A stretch of DNA of 5,632 nt from Odoribacteraceae bacterium. Lineage in GTDB: Bacteria > Bacteroidota > Bacteroidia > Bacteroidales > Marinifilaceae. Positions within the stretch are counted from its first letter, which is position 1; every line of letters starts with the position of its first letter. The stretch spans positions 1 to 5,632 of the forward strand of contig JAITJA010000209.1 of the NCBI GenBank assembly GCA_031279175.1. Direction: 5' to 3'. The notes below the pieces were generated by a model. The model was not told the origin of the DNA and made no database searches. It was given only the letters and a program-made list of their open reading frames with translations. Both the position numbers and the translations under genes were made by a program. Positions 1 through 4,889 of the stretch are shown piece after piece.

Positions 1-359
1 AGGAATCCACCCGGGTCGTCTCCTTCACCGGCGACGCGGAAGGATCACGGCTCGTCTGCCTGAGCGATCAACCAAGGCCACGCTTCGAAATCACCTTCGG
101 CGGACGACAAGCAAACCGCCCAACGGAAATTATCGTGGCCGACGACTTTATCGCCGAGAAATCCTACAAGGCCAGGGGAAAACGACTCACGAATCACGAG
201 GTAGAAGAAATCCGGGAAATAGACCCGCTACCCGCCGGGGAACTACCCGAAGAACAAACCGAAGAGCAAATCGAGGAACACCCCGAAGAGCAAACCGGGG
301 AGTCCCCGCGCCACCCGGAATACCCCGGCGAGGAACAAATGACCCTCGATTTTGAATAA
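1..359 (+). CDS. parC: DNA topoisomerase IV subunit A, C-terminal end (partial)
   Basis: This is the 3' end of a gene that begins left of the window; the reading frame is open from base 3 (GAA) to the TAA at 357-359, giving 118 visible residues. The first part (residues 1-53, with VVSFTG, RLVCLS and FEITFGG) looks like the last strands of the C-terminal DNA-wrapping beta-pinwheel of GyrA/ParC. It is followed by the basic stretch SYKARGKRLTNHEV (54-67), which I recall as typical of the Bacteroidota topoisomerase A subunit. Residues 75-118 are an acidic tail rich in Glu, Pro and Gln, ending MTLDFE. The enzyme acts with ParE to decatenate and relax DNA in the cytoplasm. The catalytic tyrosine and winged-helix domain are outside the window, so GyrA cannot be strictly excluded; ParC is preferred from the tail. 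A GTG at 135 lies in frame but is an internal valine, not a start. The next gene starts 10 bases after the stop and is probably co-transcribed. Confidence 0.72.
   Translation, partial: ESTRVVSFTGDAEGSRLVCLSDQPRPRFEITFGGRQANRPTEIIVADDFIAEKSYKARGKRLTNHEVEEIREIDPLPAGELPEEQTEEQIEEHPEEQTGESPRHPEYPGEEQMTLDFE
246..297 (+). repeat. Imperfect 36-bp-spaced repeat in the acidic ParC tail
   Basis: A 16-base unit, cccgaagaRcaaaccg, occurs at 246-261 and again at 282-297 with a single mismatch, offset by 36 bp (12 codons, so the frame is kept). Between them, 261-270 (gaagagcaaa) is a partial third copy. In the protein this gives PEEQTEEQ, IEEH and PEEQTGE, a low-complexity acidic segment. It looks like in-frame tandem duplication and drift in a disordered tail, and is likely to vary in length between strains. 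Confidence 0.6.
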
Positions 360-369
360 CGCGACCAGC

Positions 370-2304
370 ATGAACACCCGACCCCCGCGACCGGTAGCCG
401 GTGACGCCGTCGACCGCTTCGCCGACATAGAGATCCTCCGCTATACCGTCGACGGCTTCGACGAACTGCCCCCCCGGCAAAAAAGACTACTCTACTACCT
501 CTCGATGGCAGCCATCGAGGGACGAGATATCCTCTTCGACCAGAACGGGCAACACAACCTGAAAATCCGCCAGCTACTCGAGAATATCTACACCCGTTAC
601 CCCGCGCACCGCGACGAACGAGAATACATGGAACTGGAAATCTACCTCAAACGCGTCTGGTTCTCGAGCGGCATCCACCACCACCACGGGCGCGAAAAAC
701 TCCTCCCCGGCTTCTCCCCCGCCTTCCTCGTCAACGCCGCCCGCCACTGCCACCTCCACCCGGGAGAAATCGAACAATTACTCCCCGTCATCTTCGACCC
801 CGACATCCTCCCGAAGAAAGTCGACAAAACACCCGGGAAAGACCCCCTCCTCGCCTCCGCCGTGAACTACTACCGCGACGTCACCCGAGCCGAGGCCGAG
901 GCCTTCTACGCCACCCGTCCCGACGACCGCTGCCTCCCCTCCCCCGGCCTGAACACCCGCCTCGTGAAAGATAAAAACGGGAAACTACGCGAAGAGACAT
1001 GGTGCGCCGCGGGACTACACGCCCGCCCCATCAACAGGATCATCTACTGGCTCGAAAAAGCCGCCGGGGAAGCCGATAACGAACAACAAGCACGATACAC
1101 CCGCCTCCTGATCGACTATTACCGCGAGGGACGCCTCGAAACCTTCGACCGCTACTCGATCCTCTGGGTCGAGGAAACCGCCGCCCGCGTGGACTTCATC
1201 AACGGCTTCATCGAAACCTATGACGACCCCATCGGACTGAAAGGAAGCTGGGAATCCATCGTCTATCTCGCCAACGAGGAAGCCACACGCCGCACCGACA
1301 TCATCTGCCGCGCCGCACCCTGGTTCGAGAACAATTCCCCCATCGACGACCGCTTCAAGAAAAAACACGTCACCGGCATCTCCGCCCGCGTCGTCACGGC
1401 CGCCATGCTCGGCGGCGACTGCTACCCGTCACCACCCGTCGGGATCAACCTCCCCAACGCGAACTGGATACGAGAACGACACGGCTCGAAATCCATCACC
1501 ATCGAAAACATCATCAACGCCATCGACGCGTCAACACGCGAATCCGGCCTCGCCGCGGAATTTTACTGGAGTGATGTCGAACGCGACTTGCTCTCCCGTT
1601 ACGGACACGTGACCGACCGCTTGCACACCGACCTCCACGAATGTCTCGGCCACGGCTCCGGGACCCTCCTCCCCGGCGTCTCCGCGCTCGCACTGAAGGA
1701 ACACGGGGACGTCATAGAGGAAGCGCGCGCCGACCTCTTCGCCCTCTACCACGTCGCCGACCCGCGAATGATCGACCTCGGGCTACTCCCCGACAACGAG
1801 GCATACAAGGCCGAATACTACCGGTTCACCTGCAACGGCCTCCTCGTGCAGCTCGCCCGCGTCCCCACCGGCAGGCAAATCGAGGAAGCACACGCCCGCG
1901 ACCGCGCCTTGATCTCACGCTGGACACTCGAACGCGGCGCGACAGAAGGAATTATGGAACTCCGCGAACGCGACGGGAAAATCTTCCTCGTCATCAACGA
2001 CTACCCCCGCCTCCGCGGGCTCTTCGGGCAACTACTCGCCGAGATCCAGCGCGTCAAGTCCGAGGGCGACTTCCCTGCCGCCAGTAACCTCGTCGAGCGA
2101 TACGCTACCTGCGTCGACCCTCTCCTGCACGCCGGGATACTCGCGCGATACAAGAAACTAAACATCGCTCCTTACAAGGGCTTCACGAACCCCGTCTATC
2201 GCCCGACGCTCGACGCGCGCGGCAAAATCATTGACGTCCACCTCGACTACTCCGAAGGATATACCGCGCAAATGCTGCGCCTCTCTTCCTGGACAAGCCG
2301 CTAA
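370..2304 (+). CDS. Dipeptidyl peptidase III (zinc metallopeptidase, family M49)
   Basis: This 644-residue protein cleaves dipeptides from the N-terminus of oligopeptides. The zinc site is visible: HECLGH at residues 423-428 supplies two His ligands and the catalytic Glu, and EEARAD at 450-455 supplies the third ligand, Glu451. The 23 residues from the second His to this Glu match the short bacterial form; human DPP III has a longer insert there. Other family marks are DILFDQN near residue 54, WFSSGIHHHH (97-106) followed by GREKLLPGFSP, and APYKGFTNPVY (600-610) near the C-terminus. No signal peptide, lipobox or membrane segment is seen, so a cytoplasmic location is predicted. The ATG at 370 is chosen; an in-frame TTG at 352 would overlap parC by 8 bp and add only six residues. 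There is no Shine-Dalgarno sequence. It lies 10 bp after parC and is probably read from the same transcript, ending at the terminator near 2478-2508. All catalytic residues are intact. Confidence 0.93.
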   Translation: MNTRPPRPVAGDAVDRFADIEILRYTVDGFDELPPRQKRLLYYLSMAAIEGRDILFDQNGQHNLKIRQLLENIYTRYPAHRDEREYMELEIYLKRVWFSSGIHHHHGREKLLPGFSPAFLVNAARHCHLHPGEIEQLLPVIFDPDILPKKVDKTPGKDPLLASAVNYYRDVTRAEAEAFYATRPDDRCLPSPGLNTRLVKDKNGKLREETWCAAGLHARPINRIIYWLEKAAGEADNEQQARYTRLLIDYYREGRLETFDRYSILWVEETAARVDFINGFIETYDDPIGLKGSWESIVYLANEEATRRTDIICRAAPWFENNSPIDDRFKKKHVTGISARVVTAAMLGGDCYPSPPVGINLPNANWIRERHGSKSITIENIINAIDASTRESGLAAEFYWSDVERDLLSRYGHVTDRLHTDLHECLGHGSGTLLPGVSALALKEHGDVIEEARADLFALYHVADPRMIDLGLLPDNEAYKAEYYRFTCNGLLVQLARVPTGRQIEEAHARDRALISRWTLERGATEGIMELRERDGKIFLVINDYPRLRGLFGQLLAEIQRVKSEGDFPAASNLVERYATCVDPLLHAGILARYKKLNIAPYKGFTNPVYRPTLDARGKIIDVHLDYSEGYTAQMLRLSSWTSR

Positions 2305-2407
2305 AGACTCCCCGCCACTTTTACCTCCACCGCGTCCCCTGTCTCCCGCCAGGAAAACCTGACTCCCCAAAAAGAGTTAAAGATGTTGCGCGGGAGGAGG
2401 GTAATTA

Positions 2408-2466
2408 AGAGGTATGAAAGGAGGGGATATTACGCGGCGAGAGTGATCACGGAGAGGTATGAAAGG
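2408..2466. repeat. 14-bp direct repeat pair, 45-bp period
   Basis: The sequence agaggtatgaaagg occurs exactly at 2408-2421 and 2453-2466. With small gaps the likeness continues to the right (ggggatattac against ggggaattgttac), so the original unit may have been about 26 bp. Both copies carry an ATG followed by AAA, and the first is followed by a Shine-Dalgarno-like gaaaggagg, but no convincing coding sequence follows either. A local duplication is the simplest explanation; tandem sites for a DNA-binding protein are an alternative. Confidence 0.55.
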
Positions 2467-2477
2467 GGAATTGTTAC

Positions 2478-2508
2478 AAGTATGCCGCAAGTTCGCGGCA
2501 TACTTTTT
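2478..2508 (+). terminator. Rho-independent terminator of the parC-DPP III transcript
   Basis: A perfect 11-bp stem (aagtatgccgc at 2478-2488 with gcggcatactt at 2495-2505) closes a 6-base loop, and a run of five T at 2504-2508 follows directly. It lies 173 bases after the DPP III stop on the same strand. On the minus strand the stem is followed by gtaacaatt, a poor T-tract, so it probably works mainly for plus-strand transcripts. Confidence 0.85.
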
Positions 2509-2523
2509 ACACCCGGATGAACG

Positions 2524-2541
2524 TGCCATCGATCGATGGCA
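2524..2541. other. 18-bp perfect palindrome
   Basis: The sequence tgccatcgatcgatggca is identical to its reverse complement over all 18 bases; the bases just outside (G at 2523 and G at 2542) break the symmetry. There is no loop and no adjoining T-tract on either strand, so it is not a standard terminator. It could be a site for a dimeric DNA-binding protein or a methylation/restriction-related site (it contains nested GATC, ATCGAT and CGATCG). It lies downstream of both flanking genes, so a promoter operator role is unlikely unless an unrecognised transcript starts here. Confidence 0.5.
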
Positions 2542-2636
2542 GGCTTTCAGTAGCTCGAGGAAACGTGCAGTTGACCGTGGCGGCGCGTAAATACTTGAAG
2601 GAATTACCGGGACCGATGCGCGACGAGTAAACGCGA

Positions 2637-2660
2637 GATCACGACGGGCGAGCCGTGATC
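2637..2660 (-). terminator. Possible weak hairpin terminator after cysN
   Basis: A 7-bp stem (gatcacg at 2637-2643 with cgtgatc at 2654-2660) encloses a 10-base GC-rich loop and starts 22 bases beyond the cysN stop on the minus strand. On that strand it is followed by tcgcgtttactc, which is only weakly T-rich, so it may be a 3'-end stabilising or pausing hairpin instead of a true terminator. No better minus-strand terminator is visible in the gap. Confidence 0.3.
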
Positions 2661-2681
2661 CATGAAACTCGTTCGCGGGGA

Positions 2682-3950
2682 TTAACGGGAGAGGATCATG
2701 CCGCCGCCGACGGTCTCGAAAGTATCCGGGTCGACGAGAATGAGGCTACCGGTGACGCGGTTTTTCGCGTAGGGATCGAACACTAACGGTTTGGCCGTCT
2801 TGATCGTGACGCGGGCGATGTCGTTGACGCGGAGCGTGTCTTGACCGGTTTCCGGCTCGAGCGTGTTGATGTTCACGACATGGTGGATGGTCTTGAGTAT
2901 GGCGACGGTCTCGCGGGTCGCCTGCATGACAATGTAGCGATTGCCGGTGACGGCGGGTCGCTCGTTAAACCAGCAGATCATAAGGGTGACCTCGCGTTCG
3001 ACGAGGGGGGCGTCGCCATCCCCGGCGATGAGATCGCCGCGGCTAACGTCTATGTCGTCGGCGAGCTGGACGGTGATGGACTCGGGGGTAAATGCCTTGT
3101 CGAGTTGCTGTTCGTGGCGGGAGATGGCGGTGATTGTCGATCGCAGGCCCGACGGGAAGATGGTCACGGGATCGCCTTTTCTTAGAATGCCGCCGGAGAG
3201 CCGCCCGGCGTATCCCCTGAAATCATGGAACTGGTCGGAGATGGGACGGATGACGTGTTGCACGGGTAGTCGCGTGTTGGTGTCAACTTCCCGGTCGAGC
3301 GGGGTATTTTCGAGGATTTCCATGAGGGTTGGTCCCTTGTACCAGTTCATGTTCGCGGAGGCGGTCACGACGTTATCGCCGAGTTTCGCGGAGATCGGGA
3401 GGAACGTTACTTGTTTGATTTCGAGTCTTTCGGCGACGCGTTGATAATTATTTTTTATCTCTTCGAAAGTGTTTTCGGCGAAGTCGACGAGGTCCATTTT
3501 GTTGACGCAGGCGACGACGCGCGGTATGCCGAGTAGGGCGGCGATATAGGAGTGCCTGATCGTTTGCTCGAGGATCCCGTTTCGCGCGTCGATGAGGATG
3601 ATCGCGAGGTCGGCGGTGGAGGCCCCGGTGACCATGTTCCTGGTATACTGGACGTGTCCCGGCGTGTCGGCGATGATGAATTTTCTTTTTGGCGTGGCGA
3701 AATAGCGATAGGCAACGTCGATAGTGATTCCTTGTTCGCGTTCCGATCGTAGCCCGTCGGTGAGTAGCGCGAGATTGACCTCGTCGTTTCCTCTTCTTCT
3801 CGAGCAGATTTCGATGTCCTCGAGCTGATCCTCGAAGATGGACTTACTGTCATATAATAGTCTGCCGATGAGGGTACTTTTTCCGTCGTCCACGCTTCCG
3901 GCGGTGGTAAAGCGGAGTAGTTCCATGTCGAGGTATCCGGTTTGTTTCAT
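2682..3950 (-). CDS. cysN: Sulfate adenylyltransferase subunit 1 (GTPase subunit CysN)
   Basis: This 422-residue protein is the regulatory GTPase of ATP sulfurylase. It couples GTP hydrolysis to the reaction sulfate + ATP -> APS + PPi catalysed by CysD. The G domain carries all the motifs: P-loop GSVDDGKS (18-25), the switch I segment EREQGITIDVAYRYF (70-84), DTPGH (95-99), NKMD (150-153) and SAK (187-189). EF-Tu-like beta-barrel domains follow, with VQHVIRP (230-236) and DFRGYAG (243-249) of domain II, and a domain III ending TVGGGMILSR. Compared with E. coli CysN (about 475 residues) it lacks both the roughly 20-residue N-terminal extension and about 40 C-terminal residues, but the enzyme core is complete. 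The ATG at 3950 lies 12 bases after the cysD stop; the leader is A-rich (acaaataacaac) with no Shine-Dalgarno sequence. It is the last gene of its operon. No APS kinase (CysC) domain is fused to it. Confidence 0.95.
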   Translation of the reverse strand: MKQTGYLDMELLRFTTAGSVDDGKSTLIGRLLYDSKSIFEDQLEDIEICSRRRGNDEVNLALLTDGLRSEREQGITIDVAYRYFATPKRKFIIADTPGHVQYTRNMVTGASTADLAIILIDARNGILEQTIRHSYIAALLGIPRVVACVNKMDLVDFAENTFEEIKNNYQRVAERLEIKQVTFLPISAKLGDNVVTASANMNWYKGPTLMEILENTPLDREVDTNTRLPVQHVIRPISDQFHDFRGYAGRLSGGILRKGDPVTIFPSGLRSTITAISRHEQQLDKAFTPESITVQLADDIDVSRGDLIAGDGDAPLVEREVTLMICWFNERPAVTGNRYIVMQATRETVAILKTIHHVVNINTLEPETGQDTLRVNDIARVTIKTAKPLVFDPYAKNRVTGSLILVDPDTFETVGGGMILSR

Positions 3951-3962
3951 GTTGTTATTTGT

Positions 3963-4862
3963 TTAGAAGTATCCCGATATTTTTCTGTCTTCCATCGCGT
4001 TTTCGGATCGTTTATCGTCTGCTCTTCCTCCCCGTTCCGTGACGCGCGTGGCGGCGATCTCGTCGATAATTTCCTCGAGAGAATTTGCTTTCGAGAGGGT
4101 TAGGCCGGTACAGGTGATGTCGCCAATTGTCCGACAGCGTACTTTTTTCCGCTGGACAATCTCTCCCGGTTTTCTTTTGATGCATGGTTCCGCGGCGAGC
4201 CATTGTCCGTCGCGCAAGAAAGCGTCTCTCTCGTGCGTGAAGTAGAGTGACGGGACGGGGACGCGTTCCTTGTATATATATTGCCAGACGTCCATTTCTG
4301 TCCAGTTGCTGATGGGGAACACGCGGAAGTGTTCGCCCATGTTTTTCTTTCCGTTGAAGATGTTCCACAGTTCCGGGCGTTGGTTCTTGGGGTCCCACTG
4401 TCCGAACTCGTCGCGGTGAGAGAAGAAGCGTTCTTTGGCGCGCGCTTTTTCCTCGTCTCTTCTTGCCCCGCCGATGGCGGCGTCGAACTTGTATTTTTCG
4501 ATGGCGTCCAGGAGGGTGGTTGTTTGTAACTTGTTTCGGCTGGCGCTGTAACCGGTTTCTTCCTTGACTCTTCCCGCGTTGATGGAGTCTTGCACGGAAG
4601 CGACGACGAGGGTCGCACCGAGTTGTTTGACGAGCGCGTCGCGGTATTCGATAGTTTCCTGGAAGTTGTGCCCGGTGTCGACGTGCAGCAACGGGAAGGG
4701 TATCCGGGAGGGGTAGAATGCCTTGTGCGCGAGATGGGTGACGACGATTGAATCTTTTCCACCGGAGAACAGGATTACTGGTCGTTCGAATTGTGCGGCT
4801 ACCTCGCGCAAGACGTAGATGGATTCGGATTCGAGTTCGTTAAGATGGGTGATGGTATACAT
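3963..4862 (-). CDS. cysD: Sulfate adenylyltransferase subunit 2 (catalytic subunit CysD)
   Basis: This 299-residue protein (E. coli CysD is 302) is the catalytic subunit of the CysDN ATP sulfurylase, which adenylylates sulfate to APS in the cytoplasm. It has the PP-loop ATP pyrophosphatase fold: SGGKDS at 33-38 binds the ATP phosphates, and LLHVDTGHNFQE (58-69) and GGARRDEEKARAKER (131-145) are conserved CysD blocks. The region FPISNWTEMDVWQYI, the segment IGDITCTG, and the C-terminal ERGGRADDKRSE...SGYF ending are also as expected for the family. The start ATG at 4862 lies 27 bases after the stop of the PstB-like gene, and the stop is 12 bases before cysN, so the two subunits are surely co-expressed. 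All key motifs are intact. APS could feed reductive assimilation or, after a kinase step, PAPS-dependent sulfation; the window does not show which. Confidence 0.95.
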   Translation of the reverse strand: MYTITHLNELESESIYVLREVAAQFERPVILFSGGKDSIVVTHLAHKAFYPSRIPFPLLHVDTGHNFQETIEYRDALVKQLGATLVVASVQDSINAGRVKEETGYSASRNKLQTTTLLDAIEKYKFDAAIGGARRDEEKARAKERFFSHRDEFGQWDPKNQRPELWNIFNGKKNMGEHFRVFPISNWTEMDVWQYIYKERVPVPSLYFTHERDAFLRDGQWLAAEPCIKRKPGEIVQRKKVRCRTIGDITCTGLTLSKANSLEEIIDEIAATRVTERGGRADDKRSENAMEDRKISGYF

Positions 4863-4889
4863 GTGCTATTATATAAAGTGTTCCGGTTA
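4863..4889 (-). promoter_or_regulatory. A/T-rich leader before cysD
   Basis: The 27-bp gap between the PstB-like gene and cysD is much more A/T-rich than its surroundings and reads ctttatataatag on the minus strand, containing a TATAAT at 4868-4873 (complement). This lies only 5 bases from the cysD ATG, so as a promoter it would give an essentially leaderless message, and it does not match the Bacteroidota -7 element (TAnnTTTG). It more likely serves as an unstructured, Shine-Dalgarno-free ribosome entry region. Confidence 0.3.

Larger units (their letters stand above)
2305..2681. other. Intergenic region between convergent DPP III and cysN genes
   Basis: This 377-bp gap lies between the 3' ends of two convergent transcription units. 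It holds, from left to right, a purine-rich direct repeat (2408-2466), a strong plus-strand terminator hairpin (2478-2508), an 18-bp palindrome (2524-2541) and a hairpin just beyond the cysN stop (2637-2660). Short overlapping open frames exist (for example 2459-2590, 43 codons, and 2517-2630, 37 codons), but none has a recognisable product. The minus-strand frame after the cysN stop does not encode the missing CysN C-terminal extension, so there is no sign of a frameshift truncation. No tRNA-like structure was seen. Confidence 0.8.

Noticed and set aside
352..369. Upstream TTG start for DPP III
   Set aside because: It would overlap the parC stop by 8 bp and add six residues with no family likeness; the ATG at 370 is a better start.
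676..687. Four consecutive His codons suggesting an engineered tag
   Set aside because: They are internal to DPP III in the WFSSGIHHHH block, where natural family members also have a run of His; nothing else suggests vector sequence.
1641..2087. 148-codon plus-strand frame rich in Arg and Pro
   Set aside because: It lies wholly inside the DPP III gene in another frame; its composition is what C-rich codons give when shifted by one.
42..2661. 13-base inverted match: ggatcacggctcg at 42-54 and its complement at 2649-2661
   Set aside because: A single inverted 13-mer is about what chance allows in a window of this size, and one copy lies inside the parC coding sequence.
2637..2684. Frameshifted continuation of cysN past its stop
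   Set aside because: The minus-strand frames after the stop show no likeness to the C-terminal extension of longer CysN proteins, so the short form looks natural.
2941..3444. 167-codon plus-strand frame opposite cysN
   Set aside because: It is antisense to conserved CysN sequence with no motif of its own and no initiation signal.
4100..4762. 220-codon minus-strand frame rich in Ser, Thr and Pro
   Set aside because: It is an off-frame reading of cysD, has no recognisable motif, and overlaps the conserved CysD blocks.
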